A DNA stretch of 64,000 nucleotides, taken from assembly GCA_964030475.1 (NCBI GenBank), contig CAXIPT010000001.1, positions 25,430,183 through 25,494,182 of the forward strand, written 5' to 3'. Each line of letters starts with the position of its first letter. Positions within the stretch are counted from its first letter, which is position 1. Positions 40,958-53,579 of this stretch are shown piece by piece. The position numbers were made by a program, and so were the translations under genes. The notes below the pieces were generated by a model. That model searched no databases. It was not told the origin of the DNA and saw only the letters and a list, made by a program, of their open reading frames with translations. This stretch comes from Tethya wilhelma. Lineage: Eukaryota > Porifera > Demospongiae > Tethyida > Tethyidae.

Positions 40958-41296
40958 TAAAGTAGACACAGAGAGTGTGCCGTATAAATTAGTATTTTGC
41001 TGCAATATTTGCAAAGTTGGACAAATTAATCAGTATCGTACATACGGTACTACATATAGTAGAAAAAGGCCGACTGTCCCATAGACCGTGACAATATACA
41101 AAATGTTAGCCACTATAAAAATCTAGTCAAACAAAATTAAACCTTTAAAGTTGCTCAGAGGCTCTTATACTGACAGATTACCAATTGCATGCAAGGCCTA
41201 AAATTCACAAAAACTTCCCTCAGCACTCATAGTGAGCACTATTGGGAAGTCATCATAGTGTTTTTTTTTCTCTAACGTACGTATATACGTACTCCC

Positions 41297-41543
41297 TACC
41301 GTAAATTTTCTAATTAAGGCGCCGTTCTAAATATAGCGCCACGCAAGACATTTTAATAATTTTTTATTTCAATTGAGCGCCAAACAGCTGTTTATATTAA
41401 TTTTTAGTGGCGTTTTTATACAAGGCGCCACTCCAATATGATCGCCAGCCTGACAAGTTTAGTTTTATTTTGCTTTATATGAGCACCAACTGAGAATTTG
41501 AAAATTATATTTTCCTGGCGCCTTAATTAGAAAATTTACGGTA
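41297..41543. mobile_element. MITE with perfect 27-bp inverted termini
   Basis: 247 bp. Starts TACCGTAAATTTTCTAATTA, continuing to GGCGCC, and ends with the exact reverse complement. Interior repeats GGCGCC/GCGCCA motifs. TA ends suggest a mariner-type TA target. The paralogous sequence at about 42395 lacks it, giving an empty site. Confidence 0.85.
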
Positions 41544-41859
41544 ACTGACTTACTTGAAAAGGATTTCCAGAAAACCAGAATTTGTTGAGCCAACTTTGAC
41601 AGCACAGAGTAAGTTCTTTTCATGGGTACTACATTCCTTGATACTCGTTTTAATCTCAAATAGGCCTAAACAAAAACTAGGAAGCTTTGAAACTTAGTGT
41701 ATAATTCATGTACTACAATACAGCCATCTTTGTACGTAGAGTTCAAAGGTAATTATCATGTGCACGTGGCATTATTATGCGCATGCGCATTAGCCTCTTC
41801 CAGCATAATGAAACAGTCTCTGATAGTCTCCACACTGTAGTGTTGAAAAAAGGAAATAA

Positions 41860-42163
41860 ACAAGTAGTAAAAATTTCAAAAAATAAGCAGTGTAGAAATA
41901 GGCAGTGTGGTAAAAAGCATTGGAACATGACATGTCTAAATTTTGGCTCATGCATGACTACTTCATTTTTTGCCTACTAATTACATTGAACCAATGCAAC
42001 AATAAGCTATGGTACTATACTAGTACAAATCTTTGCATTTATGACACTGATGATCCATATTAGGGATCAAGAATAAATCAACAATGAAGTAGCCTTGTTC
42101 CAATGCTTTTTACCACACTGCCCATTCCTACACTACATATTTTTTTGAAATTTTACTACTTGT
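41860..42163. mobile_element. Inverted-repeat (foldback) element with 67-bp arms
   Basis: Left arm 41860-41926 starts ACAAGTAGTAAAAATTTC; right arm 42097-42163 is its near-perfect reverse complement. The spacer is about 170 bp and has no coding capacity. Confidence 0.75.
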
Positions 42164-42516
42164 CATACGTACGCTAGTACGTATAGTAGGAATGGGCCGT
42201 ATGTCCCATAGACACAATACAAAATGTTTATCACCATAAAAATCTAACAAAACAGAGTTCAGCTTTCAAGCTTGGCCAGAAGTTTTCCTAGACAGATTAC
42301 CAACAGTATATAACGCCTAAGGTGGCAGATACTTTCCTAAGCACTCGTAGCAGAGCGCCAGTCAAAAGCTACACCCACGCAATTTTGTTCTCACTCACTG
42401 ACTTACTTGAACAAGATTTCCAGGAAAACAAAAGACATTGAGGCGTGTTTGAATACACGAAGTAACTTCTTTTCATCCGGACTAGCGTCTTTTACACTCG
42501 TTTACTGCCTATATAT

Positions 42517-42659
42517 NNNNNNNNNNNNNNNNNNNNNNNNNNNNNNNNNNNNNNNNNNNNNNNNNNNNNNNNNNNNNNNNNNNNNNNNNNNNNNNNNNNN
42601 NNNNNNNNNNNNNNNNNNNNNNNNNNNNNNNNNNNNNNNNNNNNNNNNNNNNNNNNNNN
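42517..42659. other. Assembly gap (143 N)
   Basis: Run of n. Frames drawn across it are meaningless. Confidence 0.99.
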
Positions 42660-44195
42660 CATGGCTAGAAATTGTAGTACTAACAGTGACATGCAGCTGT
42701 GCTACATAAAAAGTACAAGCCTAATTTGCATCTCATTAATATGCAAAATTTTGTATTGTAGCAATGGCAGAGCAAGCAAAACTTCACTAACTTTAGCTCC
42801 GTTTGGCGGAACGAGTGCCAGAGTTCAAGGTCCATTGATTGAGGAAGTCATAAGTTCAACTCTTCCTGTTTAATAATTTAGGGCGCAAATTTGAAAAACT
42901 AGTGAAAAATCGAAATGCTGGATAAAAAGATATAGGTACTTCCTGTTCTAAAGTACAGAAGCAATACTGTGCGATCGCGTTTTTGATATGCTCGACATTT
43001 GGCCATTTGGCGGAGAAACCGCCAGCCTCCTGGACTTGAAAAGCTTGCTGTAAGTTACCCAAAAGGTTGAATTAACAGTATTTAGGGCGCAAATTTTTCT
43101 AGAGTGTCTTGTTAGCTTGCAATCTGAAGACTAAAATGCATTCAGTATCACTTTTAGTACTTAGCTACTGAGCAGCTGCCTGATGCATGTAGGCTCATCA
43201 ATAATTCATATGTCACTACATTTCTAGCCATGTGGAGACTTGAGAGAAGATCAAGTCAGAATCTAGCAGCTAGCTACCTCTACACGGATGTCTGTCTAGA
43301 TATATAACTAACAAAGCTTAGCTTGCTATAAATATTGCATGCAACATTACAAGTAAAGATCCTGACTGCCCATCGCAAATTATGATTCACGGACAGGTAC
43401 TTAGGGGTCTACTCTTGTCATGGTAGAACTTGTTGTAAAATGGATGTTTTTGCCTGGAGTGACTCATGGGACAATTTTACACCAGCTCTGCCTAGAGTGA
43501 CTCATGGGAAAGTTTTACACCACCACAGCCACGACTCACTCTAGGAGGCATTTTAAACCAGCTTATTTAGTGTAAAAACCAAGTAGTATGGCCAATAGTG
43601 AAATTTCACAGTGGTTCCGCCAGGTCTCATGTCACGTGAATTTATTTGCAATCGTGACGTCACTATTGTAGTAAATTCAGCTGAAATTGGCAAATGTAGG
43701 TAGCCTTTATACAAGAGAAGCTCTTGCGCTATTTTCAAAGCAATTGAGATCAGGGAAACTCTATACAGGGTAAGTAGATATGTTGTTTTTATTAGTATTT
43801 TTTAATGAAATTAAAGCATATACGCTTGTTCTCTGTGTTTGCAGACTGGTTTAGTGACTGATCTCGTCAGTTCACTACCAAAGTGGACAATAGGATGTGA
43901 GCTGGTATCTATAAAAAGTATGGGAACAAGTCAAAACTTATGCATATTGTGGCATAACTATGTAGCTCTGTATATTCCAAGTCTGGGTACCTGGTGTGTT
44001 TCACAAAATTTTTTGTCACCATATCTTTGTTGATGTGTACTGATCAATTTCATAATGTTCCCTCTTCAGAGCTCCATAAATGCCAATCACTGATGCTAAT
44101 ATCGATGAAAACAGTTTTATGATCACTGCCATGTACTGTTTTATACATACCATCAGCTCTTTCGCACTACAAAACTTTGTGCTGATAGTTTCAAA
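42660..44195. other. Non-coding, repeat-like, no gene recognised
   Basis: Contains 'ttagggcgcaaattt' twice (42879 and 43081) and a 'gagtgactcatggga' pair (43458, 43497), indicating small diverged repeats. No frame with coding character. The 3' part (44035-44195) may be decayed upstream LINE sequence. Confidence 0.45.
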
Positions 44196-45577
44196 TCCCA
44201 ACAACAGTGGGGCTTTTGTAAGGGGAAATCATGTACAGGTGCTCTAGCCTTAGCAATCGATCAGTGGCATAGACATCTTGAAGATGGTAGTGATATCTGT
44301 ACAGTCTTCTTTGACTACAGGAAAGCTTTCGACACTGTCCCCCATAGGAATCTTCTCTCGAAGTTGCAATCTTATAATATCAACACATATTTACTCAGAT
44401 GGCTGACAAACTATCTGTGTGAGAGAAGACAGTTCGTTTGTGTAAGTGGTTCAAGTTCAGACAAGCTAACAGTGACATCAGGTGTTCCTCAAGGTTCAGT
44501 TCTTGGGCCAACTTTATTTATCATCTATATTAATGACATTACCAAATGAATGTTCCCCTGTCAAATAGCACTCTGGCATTATTTGCAGATGACATCATGT
44601 TGTATAAGCCAATTCGTACACCAGCAGATCTTAACCAAATTCAAAGTGACATCTCTAGTCTAACACAGTGGACTGCTGATAATCTCCTGCAATTTAATGA
44701 AGTCAAGTGCAAATATATGGTCATCTCGAGGAAACGGAATCAGACTTTAACTTTTCCACCATTTACAATACACAATATTAACCTGGAAAGAACTGAACAA
44801 TATAAATATTTTGGAGTATGGTTAACATCCAATCTAACTTGGAATATGCATGTAACAGAAACCTGTAAAAAGGCGAGGCAAAAGATTGGTGCACTCTATA
44901 GGAAATGTTACAAGTTTACTAGCAAAAATGTAATGCTTAAACTCTACCTAACATGCATCAGGCCAGACCTGGAATATGCAGCTCCAGTCTGGTCCCCCTA
45001 CCAGAATGGCCTGATTGACTCACTGGAGAAGGTGCAAAAGTTTGCCATACGAGTGTGCTCTAAAAACTGGTCCACAAACTACGAGACTTTACTGATCATG
45101 AATGGTATCCCCACCCTGTCTAAAAGACGACTATTTCTCAAACTGTCATTTCTATTCAACATCTTGAAGGGTAACTACAGGATGCCTGACCATGCACCAA
45201 TTGAATACAAACAGTACAGTCATCAGTCACGGTCACACTCAGCCCAACTAGCAGTTCCATTTGCAAGAACAAATGCGTTTAAATTTTCATTTTTCAATGA
45301 CTCAGCTCGACTATGGAATACACTGCCTCATGAATTAGTGTCTTGTAACAATGTTGAACAGTTTAAACAGCAACTAACATTATACTTTAGATCTATGACT
45401 TAATAATTAATTCTTCTATTTCAGTATTTCATGTAATGTAGATAGTAATACTGTACTTTTATATTATAGCTAACACGGTAATAGGGTTCACAGTTTGTAT
45501 TAGCAATGAGTATGCTATTTTGTGCTCCCTTGCCACTCGGCTAAATTATTATTAAAAAAAAAAAAAAAAAAAAAAAT
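44196..45577 (+). mobile_element. 5'-truncated non-LTR retrotransposon (jockey/CR1-type RT)
   Basis: Reverse-transcriptase blocks: CTVFFDYRKAFDTVPH, TSGVPQGSVLGPTLFIIYIN, then ALFADDIMLYK with the catalytic FADD box, followed by the C-terminal thumb region (LEYAAPVWSPYQ). The frame breaks at 44546-44548: the first part ends ITK-stop and the rest continues in another frame from an overlapping ATG, a one-base shift. The part from 44546 to 45403 is an uninterrupted 285 codons. A poly-A run at 45553-45577 marks the 3' end. No endonuclease is present, so the copy is dead. Confidence 0.88.
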
Positions 45578-46056
45578 CGTATTGTTTGTTTTCTGCTGAA
45601 AGTCAATAATTCAGCTAGTGGGTGTAGCGATCCTTACCAAACTCAATAGTTTACCATTCTACGCCTGATTCTTCTTGCTAATTTCAAGAGAACAGATCAA
45701 GATTTGTTTCACAGAAACTAGAGCTCTTGTGTTAGTAATACATATAGAAATTGTGTCATAAAGCATGTCACGGGTTTTGTCTCATTGAGTAGGTTGCTAA
45801 TATGGCCTGCTAAATTATGATATTTCAAGATAGAGAAGTCGAAACTTCAGTGATGAGTAACTGAAACAATATAGTTTCAATATGATCCACGTTTATAGCC
45901 CTAGCTTATTCCTACAAGAGAGAATTTTGATGTGAATAAGTAATTAGCTAGGGCGCATAGCTCAACATTCTCATTTCCGGGTGAAATTAAATTTGTATGG
46001 GCACTATTGGACTTCCGGAATCCTGGCGGCACCACTGTTTACACCACTTGGTTAAT
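45578..46056. other. Spacer between LINE tail and TTAA transposon, nothing recognised
   Basis: AT-rich, no coding or RNA signal. Confidence 0.45.
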
Positions 46057-46332
46057 TTAAACGAGGAGGCGGGGTTTATTACCCGAGTTAGGAAACTTCC
46101 GGAGGTGCGGGTATTTAAAGCGCATGCCCAGGGCACGTACTTTGACCTTTGCGCTAACTTCAAAATTTGACAGCTGAGTCTCGAAGATGGTCTCAGAATC
46201 TGTCGCACTTTTTACACATTACCACAACACTATTCACGACACTCTTTATGCAAAAAGGGCGGTAAGATACAAATGCCACTTGACAAAACAAACCAGCTGT
46301 AGTTTACACGGAGACACTTAGTTGTAAAAACC

Positions 46333-49300
46333 ATGGCTTCTGGAAGTCCCCTGGCAACGCTCAAGGTATAGTGCACACTGAATTGACAACAATTTTTATT
46401 GAGTGTAATATCATCCAGCTACAAGTGCAGTACAAAAATGAACTTCCAAGGAAGTTTTTGGAAGAATTTGAAAAGCTAGTGGAGGCTCATCCAGAGGTTC
46501 AAGCAGACCCTGTTCGGTGTGTATCCGAGGCTGAAAGCAGCCACCAGCACAAGAGAAGTAATCCTACTAGGGTGATGCAAGGCATCATGGGGCGAGCCTG
46601 GCGCGGGTAGCTTCGTTGTTTCTGTATCATTGTGTATGCTGTGTTAGCTAGTGTACTGTAAACTGTGAGTGCGCTAAGATTATGTGCTAAATGGTGTTTA
46701 GACTGTAATAATAATTCGCGCGTGCAGAAATAAATTAGCGGGAGAGACTCTAAATCATGAGATTTGCGCATGCGTGGTAGAAAATTGTAGCCTCGTGAGT
46801 GAAAATTTTGTATGTGCTGGCTTTTTTGTCTCTGTTCGTGGCCTATGGGTGATTCAGATTCGAACTCCTATAGTGACGCTGTGGATTGGATTGCTAATAT
46901 TGTTGAAGTTATGCAAGTTATTAGTGAGATGCAAGCACAAAGTAAATTTGAATAAATTATTATAGTAATATAGCAGTAATTACTGCATAAGGTGACCTCT
47001 TTTGACATTTGAGGCATTTGGGAGATGCCAGAACAGAATAGAAGAGAATCCCAAAGATAATAGAGGAAAGAAAGGAAATCTGTTAGTATTTGCATTTGTC
47101 TTCATGTCTTCACATCTTCATGTCTTCATGTCTTCAATTCTGTTGCAAATACATTACAGATTCCAAAGAGAGAGAGAAAAAGGTATAGAAAGATAGATAG
47201 ATTCTAGAAGCATAAATGAAATAAATAAATGCTTAAGATCAGTTAGCTAGTGCCGTATTAGCCACTTCGTCTTCACGTCTTCACGTCTTCATTTCTTCAC
47301 GTCTTCTTAGGCAAATACGTGCACTGCTTATACAGATCTTGAATAAAAATAAGTGCATTAAAAGAATTGTCCTGTGCTCATCTGTATGTGGAGAATGAAG
47401 AAACATTAGCAAAAGTGTTGTATTGAAAAATGCATATAATAACAAAAGATAATTAGTTTTCTTACGCATACTGAAATATATTGTGAATTTATTGAACTTA
47501 GCTTGGTTTCAGAATGCTGATGATATTGTATGTATATGAGGATGAAGGATTATCAGTGTGATGTGTGGAGTGGTGTTTTAGGGTGTGTCCTCAATGGACG
47601 GAATGTCAGGCGTAGATGGAGGAGAGGGTGTGTCCTCCATGAAGAGAATGTCGGGTGTAGATGGAGGAGAGGGTGTGTCCTCCATGAAGAGAATGTCGGG
47701 TGTAGATGGAGGAGAGGGTGTGTCCTCCATGAAGAGAATGTCGGGTGTAGATGGAGGAGAGGGTGTGTCCTCCATTAAAAGAATGTCGGGTGTAGATGGA
47801 GGAGAGGGTGTATGCATTTGTTGAGACTCCTGTTGCATTGTCAATAGCCGTTGGTCCTCTTGTTGTCTTTCGTGAAGACGTTTGTTGTTAGCAATGGCAG
47901 CTAAACGTTGAAAAGTAAATGGTGGGCTGAAGAGCAGGTCGGTGAGATGACGTACTCTGGAGCAAGCAACAAAGGTCAAACCACATGTAAACTCCCTCTT
48001 TCCAACATCAATGACAACGTTGTCCAAAGTTAGCCCTTGGGACTTGTGAATGGTTACAGCCCATGCTAATTTCAGTGGAAGTTGTAGTCGTGAGCATTGC
48101 ACCCCAGAGGTAAACCATGTACGACGGAGGGGAGTGATAGGAACAGTTCCATCGTGTAGTGTGGGACCAGAATAGCAGTCAAACCGCACCATAACAGCAA
48201 CAGGCAGATCAGGTGGGTGTCCATTCCGATAGCAGATTGCCTCAATTGTACCCATTGCACCATTCACCAAGCCTACTTCGACCCATAGATTGCTTATTAA
48301 CATGACACGAGCAGACTTTGCTAGCAATACCACTGGTTCAAGTCCACTGGCATCATCAGGAGAAGCTTTAGCAGCATTGGCTCCTGTGTGGACAGCCTTG
48401 ATAGTGGCAATTGGATGACCACAGTCCTGTAGCTTAGCAACATTGTGTTCCACAACAGCTTCAACAGTTGGGTAGAGGTGAAGAGCATTTGCAAACGGAG
48501 ATAGATCTTGTACTTGAGTTGGAGTCTGTTTCATGAGGTAGTTCCAATCTTCGACAGTGACTTGAGCATTTCTGAGACGAAGGAGGATGTCCTTGAAACG
48601 AGTTTGCTCAGGGTCTTCTCCAGCTTGGCGCATCACACGAGTGAGTGTGAAGGCTTTGTCAAACTGTTGGTATGCTCTCTGTCCCTGGTCAGAGAGATCT
48701 GATCTGCTGACTGTGGTGTAAAGAGGCAGATCCATCACTGGAGGCAGCTGGCCGAAGTCTCCAAACAGCAACATGGAGCAGCCACCAAACACTTGTTGGG
48801 CATCATGGGGAAATGCCTGTCGGAGACGTCTGTCAATCTGACCAAACATCTTTCTTCCAACCATAGAGATCTCATCGATTATGATGTATTTAATGTTTGA
48901 GAGCTCTTGTTGAAGTTTGCTAAGACGGTTGCCTTCCAGTTCTTTGAACTCTCCTTTAGTTGGAAGGTGTAGTAGGCTGTGGAGGGTTTTACCTTCGATG
49001 ATGAATGACGCCACACCAGTGGGAGCAGAAACTTTGAGGTTGTTCCCGAGCAGCAATCGCAGACAGTGAATCAGATACGACTTGCCAGTTCCTGCTGTAC
49101 CATTGACAATGATGTGTAATGGTTGAGGGTTGCTGCTCTCATAATGATCTTTCACAGTAGTGTAGACGTCAAGTTGTCGACCGTGTAGGTTGTCAGGAGT
49201 TGCAGATGTAGTAAAAGGACGCTCTTCAGCTGATTGTTGCTGCCTTGTAATGAAGGTAGGAGCTTCCTCGATGTTTGGATACAGCTGAGCAGCTGACGTC

Positions 49301-52300
49301 CAGTCAAATTCATCATTTGAAGGAAGATTAGGCTGGAGGTCACTGTTGCGTTGGCATATGAGCATCCACTCATCTTGAAATCTCTGTTGACTACGTTGAG
49401 GCTGCTGTTCTGAGTCATGTGTCTATATAATAAAGAGAAAAAGAATTGTAATTATGACATAGATATGGATTTCTATTTAATACATACCTCATTGTCTTCA
49501 GGTTGATCTTCAGTCGACTCTTGTTGCTGCCTTTGTAGTCGAAATATATCCTCTTCAAGAGATCTTGGAACGTTGTCAGATTGTAAAAAAGTAGCATATG
49601 CTTCAGCAAAAGTGTTGTAATCTTCTTTCAGCTCAATCACTTGACGGAAGCTCTTGTGTTGCATCAGTGACTGTTGACAGTACTGCTCATAGTTGGGTCC
49701 ATCAGGATCAGGGGAGCAGTAAGGTCGGGCAATCACAACCACCTTCTTTTGTCTTCTCTTTGGCTCTGTGTTGGCTTCCTTGGGCATGGTGTACTGCCTA
49801 GCAAACTCCAAGAGAGTGATTGAGTTGAACTGGGATGTTTCTGGACGGACTATGTAGTGATCCAGGATGGATGGAGCTGTTGCTCTTTCTTGCTCAGATA
49901 AATTCTCTTCGACTTGCCGTGAGCCATCCAGAGGGAGCATGATGAAGTCACGAGATGACTTGAACATTGGCAGCTGCAATAGAAGGTGACATGTCTCCTG
50001 AGCAGAGTAGTCTCTCTCACCGACACAGTTGGTTAGCAACTTCTGCACAGCTTTGAGTGATCGGTTTCCATCACTGAGGCTTCGAACCACATTGGTGAAT
50101 GTTTCCTTCAGTGTCTGCGAACGAGGTTCACTCTTAGTGACATACTTGGTGCAGTATTGAATAACTTTGTGCCGAGAGACAATGTACTGCATGTCACAAT
50201 TGCCACGCCAAGCAGACAGTTGAACTGTGTTGTGACTGTTGATCACTGGGTCATTACGAGTTGATTCAAGTGTTGGCTCTCCATCCTCATCAATCGTGAT
50301 GGTAGTCTGTGGATGCAAGTCTTTGGGGTATCCAAAGCGGCATTGTTGTCGACCGTTGCGAGTGCGGAGACAATAGGCCTCTGAACAACGTGTGTGACGT
50401 TGGCAGGTAGCAATGAGATCACTGAGGTCTTCATCAAAGTCGGTAACCTCCAAGTAAGGCTTGTTGCAGATGTGTGGGTCCACCTTGGGTGAAGGAGCAT
50501 CATCAATGTTGCTTCCATCTGGCAACACAGCAGGATTGATGGTGGAAACGATCTTGTCAGCATACTGGATGATCTCTTGCTTAGTAGCTTCTAGTGCATC
50601 TGGTGATGTACATGTTTTGAGTTTCTCCACATCAGGAGCATTGGGTAGCCAGGCAAGACCATGGACGTGAGGACTACCACGATGCTGCCACTCGAATCGC
50701 ATCCAGTAGTCAGTAGCTCCTAGAACACCCACAATGAATGCGTCCACAAACTTGTCTACCCTGTGAAAGAAAAACCAGTCAGCTACGGCAGGGTTTTCAA
50801 TGACGGCCTTGGCACGACTGGCTCTGGAGTCGGGATCTTCAGGACAGATGAGCTGTGCTAGCTCTGGCCATTGGTTGTCTGCTACACTGAGTGTGAAGAA
50901 GATGGTAGGCAATCCAATGGTGTCCACCATGGCAACGAGACGACTCCGTTGGCGGAACCAGTACTGCTTGGTACCCCGTAGACTTACTCCGTAGTGAAGG
51001 ACTTTGCTTGCAAACACTTCTCCCTCTCGACCAACCATGTCACGTAGGTCATCAACTGTCAAGTGGGCATCTCCAGGGTGCTGGCGGATGTAGATACGAC
51101 CAGCTCCAAGTGCTCTCCATCGCATCTCTGTGTTGAGAGCAAAGAATCGGAATCGAGCATGTTTTGCGAATCTCCCATCATCATACATCAACAGATGCCT
51201 GAAGTAATTGCCAATGGGAACATAATTGCATCGTTGGGCAAGGAAATCTGCTCTTCCTGTTGGAAATAGAGTGGGGAATGCCATTGAGAAGTATCCCTCA
51301 GTGTTGAACTCGTTGATGGGAGCTCCTCCAATAGTGGGCCACATGAGAGTGGCAGAATTAGAACCAGATTGTCGATCTTGCACAGCTTGTTGAATGGTTT
51401 CCTGTTCTGTGCTCTGGTGTGCTGCATTTGGAACAAATGAGCTTGACAGGTGTGCAGTGAATGGATCTTCCTCAGTCAGTTGAGATGACTGAGCAGTAGA
51501 TGAGGGGTCATCAGGTTGAATGGATGTCAGGGAGGAGAGGGTTCCATCCTCTGGCAGCTGACGAAGAGCATCTTCATTCATACGAACTTGATTAGCTTGA
51601 TAGTACTGGTTGTTTTCAAACAGCCAATTCAATGCTTGCTCAACAACAAGTCTTCGGACACGGAAATCTTGATGTGTTTGTTCCTTCTCCTTTCTCACAA
51701 CCAGTACATTAATGTCTGATGGTAACCTTGGAAGGGAGGTGGCAAATGACAGCACATTCTGTGGAAGGTTGACAACGTGTCCACTGTATCCATACTGGCC
51801 AAGAGGCAGCCTGTAGATGGACATGATTGGCATCACAGCTGATATCAGCATCTCTTCAACCTGTGTCAGTCCCTATAATTATAGCAAAAAGTATTAATAG
51901 CTAACAAAGTATAATATAGCTATACAATAAATTATTATAATCATATATACCTGCAATTGTGGTGGTACTGGGCCTGGGTCCATGTTATTTGCAGGGGAGC
52001 AAAGCTTGGGTACTTTTTTGTCTGGGTAGCACCTTCTACATTCTTGCTGATGGCCAACTATAGACACGTTTGGAAATTGCTCCAAACAAGTATTACAGCG
52101 GTTAAACTGGGTAGTTGCCATCATTGTGTGGAAGTTTCGCATCTTTTTCTGAACAGCAGGCTGACCAAATAGAGGAGATAAATGGTCAATTTGACTTGAG
52201 GTTTGATATCGCATACGATCTTGCTCCTGACGCATTTCTCTCTGGGGAGTGGTCTCTCTCTGCCTCCTTTCCTCGATCCTGACTCTTTCTTGTTCAAGAC

Positions 52301-53483
52301 GAGCATCTCTCTGGGGAGTGGTCTCTCTCTGCCTCCTTTCCTCGATCCTGACTCTTTCTTGTTCAAAACGAGCATCTCTCTCGGAAGTGGTTTCTCTCAG
52401 GCGCCGCTTTTGTTTGCGAGCTGAATCTACTTGTCTACGCCTTGCGAGTCTCCTTTCTTTGTCATCAGGCGTTTCTCTAGCTTTACGTTCTCTGTAGAGT
52501 TCTCTTCGCCGCGCAAGGCGTTTTTGTTTTTTCTCTTCATTATTATCCATTATCGAATCTGAACGTCGAACAGGCTTTGTAAATTTCTCGACACTGTCAC
52601 TGACAAAATGTGCTAGTGCTATTGCGCAATCAATTTCAATATTGCAGCACCGCGTTCGAATAAATTGCATATACGGAAAGTGTCCACCGTGTACAAACAG
52701 AAATTTTACCAGTTACAAAGACCATGTGGGGCTCGCTCAGGCTCGCCCCAATAAACTTAAGCATAAGGGGGTAGATAACAATCAAATATACTTTACAGTA
52801 TTCAATAAACTTAATTCTAGGTTTGGATGGTAGTCCTGACAAGTTTGCCAACCCGCGTCCTAAGAAGAAAATGAGGAAAGGTGACCATGAATAGTCAACT
52901 GGATAACTATAGAATCGGTAATGGTGAATAAACAATTTGAACTTATCTTTTTTCAGACTCCACTAAAAAGAAAAGCAAGAAAAGTCATAACACTGAAATA
53001 GAAAACAAAGAAAATTAATTACGTAAAAATCAAATTTATTAGCTATCACTGATTGTACACAGGACCAAGTGGATATGACAACACCAACCCACCAGAGGCA
53101 AGTGGCAATGGAGTGTGCCAATATTGTCACTTGTCTCCTTGTGTAATAGTACACCCCCCAAGCTGGATGCAAGGTTCAGCTGAAGCTAGTTTAGGGAATA
53201 TCCCAAAGCGGTACAGGCTCTACCGCAAGTTTTGGACTCTGCTTCGGCAGCTAGGTACATGGAGCCATCCAGAGTACCTAGCATACAAGGCAACCAGAAC
53301 CACATTGGATGACCCAAGAGATGTCATGCCGAAATGTGTAGTTGATGTAAGTACACATAAGACTAATAATGAGTACTGTATAATCACATATCAATGTCCC
53401 CTTAGAAAATCAGAGAGTACTTTCCCAATCCTGATGGTGTTCCGTACAAAGACTTCCAACCTTCATCTCCATTTATTGCATAG
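46333..53483 (+). CDS. Accessory protein of the TTAA transposon, split by the Helitron
   Basis: Five exons: 46333-46365, 46419-46557, 52821-52880, 53063-53346, 53406-53483; they join in phase to 197 residues (start MASGSPLATLKLQ, end DFQPSSPFIA). The third intron (46558-52820) contains the whole Helitron; without it the intron would be about 54 bases, AT-rich, gtaatc...tctag. The C-terminal half has a CQYCHLSPC Cys/His cluster and a conserved-looking RKFWTLLRQLGTWSHPEYL and MPKCV block that I recall from transposon-linked proteins of other animals. Function unknown. An alternative ATG lies at 46187 in an upstream exon-like piece, and an alternative exon from 52957 would end in a stop. Divergent arrangement with the transposase gene at the other terminus. 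Confidence 0.6.
47100..47310. repeat. TCTTCA(C/T)G-type short repeats near Helitron 3' end
   Basis: Two clusters of 8-base units such as cttcatgt and cttcacgt at about 47099-47140 and 47267-47307. Probably part of the Helitron's non-coding 3' region. Confidence 0.6.
47578..52550 (-). CDS. Helitron Rep-helicase (rolling-circle transposase), 1,609 aa
   Basis: Cuts and joins one DNA strand (Rep) and unwinds the element (PIF1-type helicase). Exons 51951-52550, 49488-51872 and 47578-49422 join in phase with two short introns and no stop. N terminus (about residues 1-130) is charged with 23-residue repeats (RIEERRQRETTPQ). Residues about 150-190 have a CNTC...CRRC zinc-finger-like pattern followed by the family's NNMDPGPVP. 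The HUH motif is SPHVHGLAW (about residue 600) and the two-tyrosine site YCTKYVTK (about 775). Helicase motifs are GTAGTGKSYL (Walker A, about 1100), IIIDEISM (Walker B), GDFGQLPPV and VTIHKSQGLTLD. The C terminus is five 15-residue repeats. No OTU or endonuclease domain seen. Start chosen at MDNNEEKK; an in-frame upstream Met at 52670 exists. Confidence 0.9.
47581..47815. repeat. 45-bp minisatellite at helicase C terminus
   Basis: Five near-identical 45-base units encoding TPSPPSTPDILFMED, ending at the stop codon of the Helitron protein. Confidence 0.92.
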
Positions 53484-53579
53484 TTATTAATCTGCTATTA
53501 TTATGATAAATTTAATTATTATATTGATCATTATACATTCCAGTTTTACTCTGGCTCATCATCATCTTCATCATCTGTA

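Larger units (their letters stand above)
41012..42516. repeat. Diverged direct duplication with embedded MITEs, no gene
   Basis: About 41035-41640 and 42165-42490 are diverged copies of one sequence (shared landmarks 'gtcccatagac', 'cagattaccaa', 'ctgacttacttgaa', 'gtaacttcttttcat' type). The first copy contains the MITE at 41297-41543 and the second does not. An inverted-repeat element (41860-42163) separates them. Ends at an unresolved gap. Confidence 0.6.
46567..52775 (-). mobile_element. Complete autonomous Helitron, 6.2 kb
   Basis: On the minus strand the 5' end is TCTACCCCCTTATGC (from 52775) preceded by host A. The 3' end is CTAG (46567-46570) followed by host T, preceded two bases earlier by the hairpin TGATGC-CTT-GCATCA (46573-46587). 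These are the hallmark Helitron termini with insertion between A and T. It has no target duplication. It carries the Rep-helicase gene at 47578-52550. Sub-terminal GGGGCGAGCCTG occurs inverted near both ends (about 46590 and 52745). Confidence 0.85.

Noticed and set aside
42407..42709. 100-codon frame across the N gap
   Set aside because: Most of it is unknown bases.
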